A stretch of 64,000 nucleotides of DNA, from the NCBI RefSeq assembly GCF_900218065.1, contig NZ_OBMU01000003.1:305624-369623 (forward strand), given 5' to 3'. A program made the position numbers and the translations under genes. This stretch comes from Novosphingobium sp. Chol11. GTDB lineage: Bacteria > Pseudomonadota > Alphaproteobacteria > Sphingomonadales > Sphingomonadaceae. Shown in pieces: positions 9,294 to 17,999 of this stretch; position 1 is the first letter of the stretch, and every line of letters starts with the position of its first letter. The notes under the pieces were generated by a model. It saw nothing but the letters and a program-made list of their open reading frames with translations, had not been told where the DNA came from and made no database searches.

Positions 9294-9743
9294 TCAGCGG
9301 CTGAGGCGCTTTGTGAGACGCAGCCGGTTCGTGCCGCCTTCGCTCCGATAATCGATCTGGTCGATGCACGACTGGATGATCCCGACACCGCGGCCGCTCT
9401 CCGCATCAGCGGAGATGGTGCGGCATCTGGAAAACAGTCCTTCGGGAACCGCTTCGCCCTGATCCCGGAGTTCGAGCGATACGGAGCCGGGCACGATCTG
9501 CACGTCCACGCCGATCATGCCGTCGCTCCGGCCGCGATAGCCATGGATGATGATGTTGTTGGCGGCCTCTGCAAGCGCCAACTCGATGTCGATCATCGCT
9601 TCGGGTGGAACAGCGGCGGCTTCGCAGAGGGCGCGGACATGCTCGCTCAACTGACCGACCTCTTCCAGCCGGGCGGGGTACAGGCGGACAGCGCCCTCCT
9701 CAGCCACGCACGAGCGCTCTTGCATCCGGGACCGTCTCGGCAA
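9294..9743 (-). CDS. RsbW-type serine kinase / anti-sigma-like ATPase
   Basis: GHKL-fold ATP-binding protein of the RsbW/SpoIIAB class, which phosphorylates the STAS partner and holds a target in partner switching. The N-box is ELALAEAANNIIIHGY, the G1 region DQGEAVPEGLF, and the G2 region GRGVGIIQSCID. Length 149 aa is usual. The start at 9743 overlaps the STAS gene by 44 bp; an internal ATG at 9725 is equally plausible. It is the last gene of a three-gene minus-strand set (phosphatase, STAS, kinase). No sigma factor gene is adjacent, so the output target is unknown and may not be a sigma factor. Confidence 0.87.
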   Translation of the reverse strand: MPRRSRMQERSCVAEEGAVRLYPARLEEVGQLSEHVRALCEAAAVPPEAMIDIELALAEAANNIIIHGYRGRSDGMIGVDVQIVPGSVSLELRDQGEAVPEGLFSRCRTISADAESGRGVGIIQSCIDQIDYRSEGGTNRLRLTKRLSR

Positions 9744-10038
9744 GCCGGAACACAGCGTCGAGGCGCGTCAGTTCGAACAGGCGGCGCACCGCAGGCTGCG
9801 CCCCCGCGATGGCGAGCGAGCCGTCCTTGCCCAGCATCTTGAGGAGCGACACCAGCGCGCCGAGCGCCGTGCTGTCCATGAAAGCGACGCGCGTGAGGTC
9901 CAGCACGACCTTGCGCGGACCACCATCGATGCCCTTGGCGAGGTCCGCCTTGAATGCCGGGGCTTCGGCGGCATCGAACCGCGTCGCCTGCACCTCTACC
10001 AGGGCCACATCCCCATCCATAGTGATGATCGCCGTCAT
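9700..10038 (-). CDS. STAS-domain anti-anti-sigma factor (RsbV/SpoIIAA type)
   Basis: A 112-aa single STAS domain. The phosphorylatable serine is in VAFMDSTALGAL, Ser56. In this family the unphosphorylated form binds and removes the RsbW-type kinase. It overlaps the kinase gene downstream and follows the receiver-phosphatase gene by 18 bp, so the three form one operon. Phosphorylation state would be set by the neighbouring kinase and PP2C phosphatase. Confidence 0.9.
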   Translation of the reverse strand: MTAIITMDGDVALVEVQATRFDAAEAPAFKADLAKGIDGGPRKVVLDLTRVAFMDSTALGALVSLLKMLGKDGSLAIAGAQPAVRRLFELTRLDAVFRLAETVPDARALVRG

Positions 10039-10056
10039 TCCTTCACCCTTGTCTAT

Positions 10057-11247
10057 CTATGCCATTTCAATCGCGAGAAGCGAGATATCATCGTCAAAAC
10101 CGCGCGTGCCCCGCCGCATCGCGACGGCGGCCTTCACCCGTTCGACCATCAGTTCCAGCGGCTCGTCGGCCCCCTCGCGCAGCAACTCGCTGAGCCCCGC
10201 GACCTCCAATTGCGTGCCTTCGCGGTCGGCGCATTCGGTGACGCCGTCGGAAAAGAGTATCAGCCGCGTCCGGGGTTCCAACGTGACTTCTTCAGGGATG
10301 AACGTAGCATCACTGAACCAGCCGAGCGGAAAACCACCGTCCAGGCGCAGGGTGGACACGCCGCCTGACCCGACGATCAGCGGATCTGGATGGCCAGCAC
10401 GGATGATCCAGGCGCGCCCTTCATGCGGCGAGAGCAGGCCGCAGATCAGCGTCGCATAATTTTCATTGGGCTGCCCCTCGATCTCCCGATTGAGCTGCTC
10501 GATCGCGGACGCCAGCGCCGCCGGATCGCCGGGTGCAAGCTGGACCAGCCGGTGATGCAGGTGAAAGGATGCGAGCGCGGCGGGCACGCCATGCCCCTGA
10601 ACATCGGCGAGGAAAAAGAGAATCTTGTCGTCCTGCCGCGACACGCCCAGCGTATCGCCGCTCATGTTCATCGCTGGCTGATGCGCCCACGCGATGCGCA
10701 CGCCGTTCATTTCCTTGTCATTGGGCAACAGCTTGTGATGCAGCGCAGCCGCCGCATCGAGGTCAGCCCGCACATGGCGATAGGCCGCCCGGATACGATC
10801 ATGCGCCTGCGCCAAATGGCGGTTCCGCCGCTCCAGGCTGCGATGCAGGCGCACATTGCGCCGGGCCGAGGCGACCGTCAGTTCCAGTTGCAGCGGATCG
10901 AGCGGCTTGAACAGGAAATCGTCGACGCCCGCAAGCGTGGCGGCCCGGATCGTGTTGTTGTCGCCGCGCGCGGTCATCATGACGATGTGGAGAAAGCGGT
11001 TCTGCACCGCCGCCGCCCTCACCTGCCGCACGAGCTCAAGGCCATCCATGCCCGGCATCTGCCAATCGGTGATGAGGACATCGACCGGCGCCAATTGCAC
11101 ATGCGCAAGAGCGGCCGCCCCATCGCCTGCGACCTGCACCGAGCAGCCGAGCGCCTCCATCTCCAGCGCCAGCACCTCAAGAAACAGGTCATCGTCGTCG
11201 ACGATGAGTATGTTGAGGCTGGTAATGGGGAGCGGCTCCGCGGTCAT
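10057..11247 (-). CDS. Receiver-PP2C phosphatase (RsbU/SpoIIE type)
   Basis: 396-aa fusion of an N-terminal response-regulator receiver (about 12-125, phospho-acceptor Asp61 in LITDWQMPG) and a C-terminal SpoIIE-type PP2C phosphatase (about 200-396). Metal-binding motifs are SGDTLGV, ADVQGHGVPAAL, SDGVTE and GFDDDISLLAI. It should dephosphorylate the STAS protein when its receiver is phosphorylated. Start ATG 11245-11247 has AGGAA upstream; the frame also stays open 5' to 11400 but without a good ribosome site. The nearby hybrid kinase/Hpt phosphorelay is the likely phosphate source, linking two signalling systems. Confidence 0.9.
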   Translation of the reverse strand: MTAEPLPITSLNILIVDDDDLFLEVLALEMEALGCSVQVAGDGAAALAHVQLAPVDVLITDWQMPGMDGLELVRQVRAAAVQNRFLHIVMMTARGDNNTIRAATLAGVDDFLFKPLDPLQLELTVASARRNVRLHRSLERRNRHLAQAHDRIRAAYRHVRADLDAAAALHHKLLPNDKEMNGVRIAWAHQPAMNMSGDTLGVSRQDDKILFFLADVQGHGVPAALASFHLHHRLVQLAPGDPAALASAIEQLNREIEGQPNENYATLICGLLSPHEGRAWIIRAGHPDPLIVGSGGVSTLRLDGGFPLGWFSDATFIPEEVTLEPRTRLILFSDGVTECADREGTQLEVAGLSELLREGADEPLELMVERVKAAVAMRRGTRGFDDDISLLAIEMA

Positions 11248-11445
11248 GAGATTCCTGCGTTTCTCCAAAAACAAGCCTGCCCCACCCTCCCCATCTAACG
11301 GCCAAGCCGCCGGACAGGAAGGCTTTGAATGGCAAAGATTTTCCGAAAATACGGTAAATCGAGCGTTAACGCCGTTTTTGGGCTGTCCCTTCCACCCCAT
11401 CGCACGTTATGCAGCGGCAACAATCCGCCGTCGGGAAACAATCGA

Positions 11446-12135
11446 ATGATTTCACTTCGCTTTCTGGCCCTCCTCGCCGTTTCAGCGCTTTCGGGGCAGG
11501 CGGCGCTGGCGCAGGACCGGGGCGTGATCTACGCGGGCGGTTCTGTCGGCGACGGCGCGGGAGGATATGGCGGCGGGTTGATCTCTCTTCCCGGCAACTC
11601 GCTCGGCCACGGCCTTGCCGTCCGCGCCGGGGTAAATGGCGGGACGTATCGCTATCGCACCACCGAACGGATCGAGGCCACCTATATCGGCGCGGAAGCC
11701 GCCCTCGTCTATCAGACGTCCGGGTCCTGGGGCTGGGCGAATATCGGTGCGGGGCCGCGCTTCACGAAAACCGATCTCGACCCCAATGATCCGGGCAATA
11801 AGCTGCAGGGTTCACGATGGGACGTGGGCGTCCAGACGGATGGCGTGTTGGGTGATCGCCTGCGCCTCGGCTGGTTCGGAAGCTGGGGCATCCGCAATGA
11901 AAGCTACATGGCGCAGCTCCGCCTCACCCAAGCGGTCAACCGGCAGAGCGATACGCGGCTGGGCTTGGAAGCGACTTTGCAGGGCGATCCCACCTATAAG
12001 CGCGGCGGTCTGGGCGCCTATATTTCGACCGCGATCGGCGGCGGCTGGACGGGGCAGCTTTCAGCCGGCGCGACCGAACAGAAGGGCCGCAATGCGCGGC
12101 CTTATCTATCCATAGGGCTCAGCCAGGTCTTTTAA
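11446..12135 (+). CDS. Exported beta-barrel protein, BcsS-like
   Basis: 229-aa protein with a signal peptide (MISLRFLALLAVSALSGQAALA) and alternating amphipathic strands ending in an aromatic residue (GLSQVF), as in outer-membrane barrels. The motif TDLDPNDPGNKLQGSRWDVGVQ resembles the DPNDPGN...G...G..VQ region of the alphaproteobacterial cellulose protein BcsS. That match is from memory of the family and should be tested. Location 2.4 kb from a BcsA-like synthase supports it. Start ATG 11446 fits the signal peptide. It is divergent from the receiver-phosphatase gene. Confidence 0.6.
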   Translation: MISLRFLALLAVSALSGQAALAQDRGVIYAGGSVGDGAGGYGGGLISLPGNSLGHGLAVRAGVNGGTYRYRTTERIEATYIGAEAALVYQTSGSWGWANIGAGPRFTKTDLDPNDPGNKLQGSRWDVGVQTDGVLGDRLRLGWFGSWGIRNESYMAQLRLTQAVNRQSDTRLGLEATLQGDPTYKRGGLGAYISTAIGGGWTGQLSAGATEQKGRNARPYLSIGLSQVF

Positions 12136-12161
12136 GCGCTGTTTGCCGGAGAACGCCGCCG

Positions 12162-14633
12162 ATGACCATGCCTGGTCTTCGACAAACCATGCTGTGGGTG
12201 GTGGCGGTCGCCATTCCGGTCATCATATTGGCTGTCGGCCTCATCCTTGTGGCGCAGGCGGACAATGCGGCCCAGCTGCGCCTTGAGGTCATCCGCTCCT
12301 ATGACCGCCGGTCGCTGATGCAGGACATGCTGTCCGAGCATCAGGATGCGGAGACAGGGCAGCGCGGCTATCTGATGACCAATCGGCGTGAGTTTCTCGA
12401 GCCCTACGAAGCCGCTCTCCACGCAATTCCGGACAGCTTCAATCGGATGCAGGCGCTTTCGGTGTCGGCGGAGCAGCAGAAGGGCCTCGACACGCTCCGC
12501 ACGCTGTCGCGTGAAAAGCTGGCCTTCGTGCAGGAGGCGATATCCTCCAACGCCCGTGGCGGCAGGGATCGGGCGCTGGCCATGGTGGTCAGCGGGCGCG
12601 GCAAGCTGCTGATGGATCGCCTTCGCGCCGAGATTGGTCGGCAGCAAGCGGTCGAGGCCAAGCAGCTGGCGCACACATCCGCACTGGCAGACAAGGCGCA
12701 GAAGCAGCTGCGTGGCCGTGCCTTTTCCCTCCTCAGCTTTCTGGCCATCCTGCTCTGTGCGGCAGGAATCGTCATTCTCCGGACGCTGAAAGCCAGGGGG
12801 GCCGCCCTCGCGCGCCTGGACGATGTGTCCCGTCGCCGCAAAGCCATTCTCGACGCGGCGATGGACGGCATCCTCATCCTCAATCCGAGCGGCAGCATCG
12901 AGGGCGTGAACCGGGCGGGTGCGAGGATTTTCGGCTATGAAGATAGCGACATGCTGCGGCGGGACGTCGGCATGCTGTTCGCCAACCAGCCTCCGCGAGG
13001 ACAGGTCGCAGCCTATCTGCGCAGCATGAATCTGAGCGAAGGGCATCCGGGGCATATTCAGGAGATACCTGGCCGCCGCAAGGACGGCACGGTTTTCCCT
13101 TCCGACGTTGCGATAACCGCTGTCGAACTGAATGACGGCACTCATTATGTGGCGGTGGTTCGCGACATCAGCGAGCGCAAGCGGGTCGAGCGGATCAAGT
13201 CGGAATTCGTCGCAAGCGTCAGCCATGAATTGCGGACGCCGCTCACATCCATCGCAGGGTCCCTCAGCCTTCTGGCCGGGGGCGCGGGCGGGGAGCTGGG
13301 GGACCGCGCACAGCGGCTGATCACGATCGCGCATAGCAACGCCGAGCGGCTCGTCCGCCTGATCAATGACATATTGGACCTGGAGAAGATCGACAGCGGG
13401 CGGATGGTCTTCAAGAACCAGCTGATCGACCTTTCGGATTTTCTGCAACAGGCGATCGAGGCCAATCGCGGCTTTGCCGACCGGTATCAGATCAGCCTGG
13501 AACTGCAAATCGACGGACCGCGCGCCTATGTGTGGGCTGATCCGGACCGGCTGATGCAGATCATCACCAACCTGATTTCAAACGCGGTCAAATTCTCTCC
13601 GGCGGGCGCGGCGGTAGAGGTCGTTCTGCAACCTTCAGGCGCGGCGCACAGGATCAGCATCTGCGATCATGGCCCCGGCATCGACGAAGATTTCCGGGAA
13701 CGGGTTTTCAGCCGTTTCGCGCAGGCCGACAGTTCAGACAGTCGGGCCAAGGGCGGCACCGGGCTGGGGCTCAGCATCGTTCGGGAGATGGTGACCCGGC
13801 TCGGCGGCAGCGTCAGCTTCGACACGGAGACGGGCGTCGGCACCCGCTTCCACATCGACCTGCCAGCGACGGCGCCGGACAAGGCGGAGGAAGAAGGCCG
13901 TATCCTCATCTGCGAAGGGGATCGGCAGACCTCCGCCGACATGCAGGAGATATTGGCGAATGCCGGATTCCCCTGCGACGTGGTGCATGACGGGTCCGCT
14001 GCATTGGCGGCGGCGCGCGCGCGCAGCTACCGCCTGATCCTCATCGACTCCGACCTGCCGGAGGGCGGCGGCATCTCGCTCGTCCGTTCGCTGCGGGCGT
14101 TGGAGGACGGGTCCCACCCGCCGATCCTGATGATCTCCGCCGACAGCCGGGCGGGCTCTGTAGAAGCAGAGGCGCTGCCGATCATCGATTGGCTGCAAAA
14201 GCCCTTGCCTACGGACCAGATGCTGGATGCGGTCAAGCACACGCTGTTCGGCGGGCAGCGCGACGGGAAGCCGCGCATCCTGCATGTCGATGATGATCCG
14301 GACGTACTCCGCCTGATCGCCACGGCGCTGGAGGATCAGGTCGAACTGACATCGGTTGCGACACTGCGCGAGGCGCGAGCGGCGCTTGGCCGCCAGCCAT
14401 TCGACCTCGCGATATTGGACCTGGGCCTGACGGATGGGCCGGGATCGCTCCTGCTTCCCGACCTGAAGGCGGCGGGACAGATACCGGTCATCATCTTTTC
14501 CGCACAGGATGCCGACAATGAGGCTGCGGCCAGCGTGCAGGCCTTCCTCACCAAATCGCGGACGTCGATCGATCATCTGGTGGCGACGGTCGAGCGTTTG
14601 TGGCGGCAGACCAGCCCCGAAGGAGGGAAGTGA
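12162..14633 (+). CDS. Hybrid sensor histidine kinase (CHASE3-PAS-HisKA-HATPase-REC-REC)
   Basis: 823-aa membrane kinase. A membrane helix (10-31) is followed by a periplasmic CHASE3 domain with the signature ETGQRGYL (64-71). A second helix (190-206) leads to PAS (about 222-340), HisKA with phospho-His355 in SHELRTPL, HATPase with NLISNAVKFS and GTGLGLSIV, and two receiver domains (about 584-695 and 703-815). The first receiver has a less canonical acceptor region (ILICEGD, LIDSDLPEG); the second has HVDDDPD and ILDLGL. It is co-oriented with the receiver and Hpt genes behind it, giving a complete His-Asp-His-Asp relay. CHASE3 ligands are generally unknown. Confidence 0.93.
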   Translation: MTMPGLRQTMLWVVAVAIPVIILAVGLILVAQADNAAQLRLEVIRSYDRRSLMQDMLSEHQDAETGQRGYLMTNRREFLEPYEAALHAIPDSFNRMQALSVSAEQQKGLDTLRTLSREKLAFVQEAISSNARGGRDRALAMVVSGRGKLLMDRLRAEIGRQQAVEAKQLAHTSALADKAQKQLRGRAFSLLSFLAILLCAAGIVILRTLKARGAALARLDDVSRRRKAILDAAMDGILILNPSGSIEGVNRAGARIFGYEDSDMLRRDVGMLFANQPPRGQVAAYLRSMNLSEGHPGHIQEIPGRRKDGTVFPSDVAITAVELNDGTHYVAVVRDISERKRVERIKSEFVASVSHELRTPLTSIAGSLSLLAGGAGGELGDRAQRLITIAHSNAERLVRLINDILDLEKIDSGRMVFKNQLIDLSDFLQQAIEANRGFADRYQISLELQIDGPRAYVWADPDRLMQIITNLISNAVKFSPAGAAVEVVLQPSGAAHRISICDHGPGIDEDFRERVFSRFAQADSSDSRAKGGTGLGLSIVREMVTRLGGSVSFDTETGVGTRFHIDLPATAPDKAEEEGRILICEGDRQTSADMQEILANAGFPCDVVHDGSAALAAARARSYRLILIDSDLPEGGGISLVRSLRALEDGSHPPILMISADSRAGSVEAEALPIIDWLQKPLPTDQMLDAVKHTLFGGQRDGKPRILHVDDDPDVLRLIATALEDQVELTSVATLREARAALGRQPFDLAILDLGLTDGPGSLLLPDLKAAGQIPVIIFSAQDADNEAAASVQAFLTKSRTSIDHLVATVERLWRQTSPEGGK

Positions 14634-14635
14634 CC

Positions 14636-15001
14636 ATGGTCCGCATCCTTTATGTGGATGATGAAGAGGATATCCGCGAAGTCGTGGATATAGCGCTGAG
14701 CCTCGACCCTGAGCTGGAGGTACGGCTGTGCGACGGCGGTCAGGCCGCCTTGGAAGCGGCGGCAAGCTGGCGGCCCGCGCTCATCCTGCTCGACTTCATG
14801 ATGCCGGGCATGGACGGGCCAGCCACCTTGGCGCGGTTGCGGGAGGACCCCGAGACCGCCAATATTCCCGTGGTATTCGTCACCGCCCGGAGCGCGCGCG
14901 CGGACGTGGACCATCTGATCTCGTTGGGCGCGGCGGGCGTGATCGCGAAGCCGTTCGATTCGATGGCGCTCAGCGCCACGGTTCGGGACTATCTGCCGTG
15001 A
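14636..15001 (+). CDS. Single-domain response regulator (CheY-like)
   Basis: 121-aa stand-alone receiver. The acidic pocket is VDDEED near residues 7-12, phospho-acceptor Asp53 in LLDFMMPG, a Thr in VVFVTARS and the Lys in VIAKPFD. The ATG at 14636 follows GAAGGAGGGAAG and starts right after the kinase stop. Its stop overlaps the Hpt start (GTGA). Having no output domain, it probably shuttles phosphate or acts by protein contact. Confidence 0.92.
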   Translation: MVRILYVDDEEDIREVVDIALSLDPELEVRLCDGGQAALEAAASWRPALILLDFMMPGMDGPATLARLREDPETANIPVVFVTARSARADVDHLISLGAAGVIAKPFDSMALSATVRDYLP

Positions 15002-15282
15002 CGACGGACGCAGGCGCGCGAATGATGGCGGTGCGGGACAAGTTCGTGGCCCGCTGCCGCGAGGAACGCGCGCAGCTTCCGGCCCCTGAGAGCGTGCGCG
15101 AAAGCGATCTCGAACGGATAGGAGCGGCCGCCCACAAGATTGCGGGCCTGGCGGGCACCTTGGGCTTCAGCAACCTGGGCGAAGCCGCCGCGCAAGTGGA
15201 CCAACACATCGCGAGCCATGGGGAGATTGGGCCCGCCTATCAGCTCTACATCGAGGAATTGGACCGCCTTTTGGACATATAA
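14998..15282 (+). CDS. Histidine phosphotransfer (Hpt) domain protein
   Basis: 94-aa Hpt protein with the phospho-histidine at residue 46 in AAHKIAGLAGTLGFSNLGEAA. A GTG start at 14998 overlaps the receiver stop; an ATG at 15022 is possible. It completes the phosphorelay with the hybrid kinase. It could pass phosphate to the receiver-phosphatase across the gene cluster, which would connect the relay to partner switching; that is inference. Confidence 0.88.
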   Translation: MTTDAGARMMAVRDKFVARCREERAQLPAPESVRESDLERIGAAAHKIAGLAGTLGFSNLGEAAAQVDQHIASHGEIGPAYQLYIEELDRLLDI

Positions 15283-15288
15283 TGGTGA

Positions 15289-16095
15289 TCAGCACCACTG
15301 CGCCGATGCGGTGGCGGTATCGGCCATTCGTACGCCCCTCACCCCCAGCTGTTCGCGGGCTTGATCCGGCGTCAGATCGAACACGTCTTCGTAGCGCATC
15401 ATGTAAAGCGGGTCGGATTCCCGGCCGACCTTCGCGCCCCTTTCCACCGCGTCCTGAACCACCAGCCAGGTCTGGGGGTAATGGAGAACCGCGCGGGTAA
15501 TGATGCGCGTGGAGCCGAGAATGGAGAAGGCGGAAAGCTCCCCCGCCAGTTCCGGGCTCATATGCACGAATAAATTGGTGAGCCGCATATAATAGGGCAC
15601 CAGTTCGCCGATGAAGTCAAAGCCGCCGCCGCCCAGAATATGTTCAAGATCGTGCGTCTGCCCGGCGCGCAGCTGGAAATATTCGAAGTCGTTGCGCGGT
15701 GTGAATGGCGGGACAATATCGACCTGAAGATCATTGCCGGTCAACTGCGCATAGAAGATGCCCCCAACCGTGTCCGGGCCATAATGTTTGAGGTCATCGC
15801 GTCCGAAGGTCGAGACGAAACCTTCGCTAAACCATGCATCGAGTGCCGGATTCTTCTGCCGTTCCGCGGCAAACAGGGCGTTGATATGATCGATGTCCTG
15901 AACCTCGCGAAGTATCTGCACGAGCTGGATCGAATCCGAAGGGGTGGGCACGTCAGGTCCGTTTCGCCGGAGCAAATGAGTCGCCACCCAATTCCGGACG
16001 CGTGCGTTATTCAGATAGCGGGAGGAACTGACGAGCACGCTGCTGTCGGTTTCCACCGTCTTGATGCCCCTCATCAGATAGGAATAATCGGCCAT
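15289..16095 (-). CDS. COQ4-family protein
   Basis: 268-aa member of the COQ4 fold, known from ubiquinone biosynthesis. The metal-binding signature HDxxH-x11-E is present as His148, Asp149, His152 and Glu164 (THDLEHILGGGGFDFIGE). ATG 16093-16095 is chosen because GGAG lies about 9 bp upstream, within the end of the AtuA-like gene; an ATG at 16122 would overlap that gene by 26 bp. It is translationally close to the AtuA-like gene and not beside other ubiquinone genes. Its role may therefore be in the catabolic operon rather than in quinone synthesis; this is inference. Confidence 0.82.
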   Translation of the reverse strand: MADYSYLMRGIKTVETDSSVLVSSSRYLNNARVRNWVATHLLRRNGPDVPTPSDSIQLVQILREVQDIDHINALFAAERQKNPALDAWFSEGFVSTFGRDDLKHYGPDTVGGIFYAQLTGNDLQVDIVPPFTPRNDFEYFQLRAGQTHDLEHILGGGGFDFIGELVPYYMRLTNLFVHMSPELAGELSAFSILGSTRIITRAVLHYPQTWLVVQDAVERGAKVGRESDPLYMMRYEDVFDLTPDQAREQLGVRGVRMADTATASAQWC

Positions 16096-16096
16096 C

Positions 16097-17920
16097 TCAA
16101 CGATCTCCGTTAGCGAAGTCATGCCCGCCGATCGTGGCAGCCAGATCGGGAGGAACAAGGACTGGAAAGCGAAGCAGCATTTGCGCCATCCCCTTGGCGG
16201 CGGGGTCGAGCCGGGTACTGGCATTGATGCCGCCAGCAAGGGCGTCGCAGACCACCAAATTGAGAGCGTGCAGCCCCGGCGCTTCATAGCGATCGACCCG
16301 AGGAAGGTCGTCGCCCGACGCCAAATGACGATACCAGTCCGCCACCGCTTGAGGGGTTAGAGACAGGCGGAGCCAAGGCAGATATTGCGGGTGACGCGCG
16401 ATGACGGCGACGTTGAACAAGTGCCCCTTGTCGCCGCTGCGCGCCCATGCGAGCCGGATCAGGTCGACGGCGACCGCTCCGGGTGGCGTATCGGGAACTG
16501 GTTGCGGTGCCCTCGGCAGGACAGATGCAGGCTGGCCCACAGGCACTGGCACCGGCCAGGTTTCACCAAGAACGGTCACCTGTGGCACGATGCCGCTCTT
16601 GCTGACCAGGAACAGGAATATCTCGGTCTTGGGCAGCACCGTGGTGGCGAGGTTGATCGTGGTGCCGACCGCCATGCCGCTGATGCCCGCCCATTGTTCG
16701 CGGGCAAATAGATCCGCTCCCCGGCGGTCGGGATGATCCACGACCATCTTGCAGATGACTTCCCGTGCGCCCGCCCCGCCGCCATGCGGTCCAAAGCTTG
16801 CATCTTCACCAATGATGACGGTGTCGGTTTCGGTGAAGTCGGCCAGATTATGGGCGCGCAGCAGCGCCCGGCTGCGCGCATAGAGCGCTTCGGACTGCCG
16901 CCTCGCTTTTTCTGCGGCCTGCTCACCGATGATCGGCTGGTAGGCGACGGCGCGCCATCCGCCGTCCGAGGTGACGCAAACCTTGTAGCTTTCGGTCGGC
17001 GGGCGGCCCTTCGCGCCGGAAACCCTCACCCGGTCCTTGCCTTGCTGCTCCAGCCTGACCTCACTGAAGTCGCAGCAGACGTCGGCGACGATATAGTCCG
17101 CCGGATCGCTGACTTCGTAGAGCAGCTGCTCGGCAACAGTGCCGATCGAAACGAGGCCACCCGTCCCTTCGGGCTTGGTCAGGATCATGGTCCCGTCCGC
17201 ATGACATTCCCCGATCGGAAAACCGATATTTGCCCAATCCAGCACATCGCGCCAGTCGGTGAAGGTGCCGCCCGTGACCTGAGCGCCGCACTCCAGCAAG
17301 TGTCCCGCCAGCGTCCCCGCCGCCAGCAAGTCGAAATCCCCTTCGCCCCAGCCAAATTCGTGGATCAGCGGCCCCAGGACGATGGCGCTATCCACCACCC
17401 GCCCGGTGACGACGATGTCGGCGCCCTTCTCCAGCGCCACCGCAATGGGAAAGGCGCCGAGATAGGCGTTGGCGCTAATGACATTGTCAGGGAAAGCCGC
17501 GCCCGTGAACATGTCGCGGTGGCCAGCGGCCCTCAGCTGCTCGACTTGCGAGCGCAGATCGTCGCCCTCGACATAAGCGACGGTAAGAGAGAGCCCTGCC
17601 TCCGCGATCATGCGGTCGAGCGCGGCCGCCAGTCCTGCCGGATTGACGCCCCCGGCATTGGCGACGACCTTCACGCCTTGGGCCGCGATCTGGCGCAGAT
17701 GAGGTCCGACATGGACGGCCAGAAAATCGGTGCCATATCCCGCTGATGGATCAGCGGCTTGCATCCGCCCGAAAAGGCCCATGGATCCTTCGGCCAGATA
17801 ATCGAAGACAAGATAGTCAAGCCTGCCGCCGTCCAGCAGCTGCGGCACCGACAATGCCGTGTCGGAAAAGGATGCGGTAGCCCCACCGATCCTCACGACC
17901 TTCCCTGTTGCGGCGGTCAT
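16097..17920 (-). CDS. AtuA-like protein (acyclic terpene utilisation family, DUF1446)
   Basis: 607-aa protein with the DUF1446 domain of AtuA, starting KVVRIGGATASFSD and continuing with VANAGGVNP and GADIVVTGRVVDSAIVLGPL. It ends in the small AtuA C-terminal ferredoxin-fold domain (LIRLAWARSGDKGHLFNVAVIAR). AtuA-family genes occur in acyclic terpene and related catabolic clusters, but the reaction is not settled. The start ATG 17918-17920 is preceded by GGAGAG. It is followed directly by the COQ4-like gene and is divergent from a Crp-family regulator whose likely operator lies between them. Confidence 0.88.
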   Translation of the reverse strand: MTAATGKVVRIGGATASFSDTALSVPQLLDGGRLDYLVFDYLAEGSMGLFGRMQAADPSAGYGTDFLAVHVGPHLRQIAAQGVKVVANAGGVNPAGLAAALDRMIAEAGLSLTVAYVEGDDLRSQVEQLRAAGHRDMFTGAAFPDNVISANAYLGAFPIAVALEKGADIVVTGRVVDSAIVLGPLIHEFGWGEGDFDLLAAGTLAGHLLECGAQVTGGTFTDWRDVLDWANIGFPIGECHADGTMILTKPEGTGGLVSIGTVAEQLLYEVSDPADYIVADVCCDFSEVRLEQQGKDRVRVSGAKGRPPTESYKVCVTSDGGWRAVAYQPIIGEQAAEKARRQSEALYARSRALLRAHNLADFTETDTVIIGEDASFGPHGGGAGAREVICKMVVDHPDRRGADLFAREQWAGISGMAVGTTINLATTVLPKTEIFLFLVSKSGIVPQVTVLGETWPVPVPVGQPASVLPRAPQPVPDTPPGAVAVDLIRLAWARSGDKGHLFNVAVIARHPQYLPWLRLSLTPQAVADWYRHLASGDDLPRVDRYEAPGLHALNLVVCDALAGGINASTRLDPAAKGMAQMLLRFPVLVPPDLAATIGGHDFANGDR

Positions 17921-17972
17921 GGCACTCTCTCCATATTTTTGCCGCAGAGGCTAGAGAAGTTTTTGGCGGAAG

Positions 17973-17992
17973 AATGTCACCCCTGTTACATT
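17973..17992. promoter_or_regulatory. Near-perfect Crp/Fnr-type palindrome between atuA-like gene and regulator
   Basis: AATGTCAC-CCCT-GTTACATT is an 8-4-8 inverted repeat with a single mismatch. It lies 7 bp before the GTG start of the Crp-family gene and 53 bp before the AtuA-like start. The size and symmetry fit a Crp-superfamily dimer, suggesting autoregulation and control of the AtuA/COQ4 pair. Confidence 0.6.
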
Positions 17993-17999
17993 CGGCCGG

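Noticed and set aside
12132..13508. Minus-strand ORF of 458 aa
   Set aside because: It is antisense to the CHASE3 hybrid kinase, where conserved domains are certain. Composition is His/Arg-rich shadow type.
16733..17746. Plus-strand ORF of 337 aa
   Set aside because: Lies antisense inside the AtuA-like gene; no recognisable sequence.
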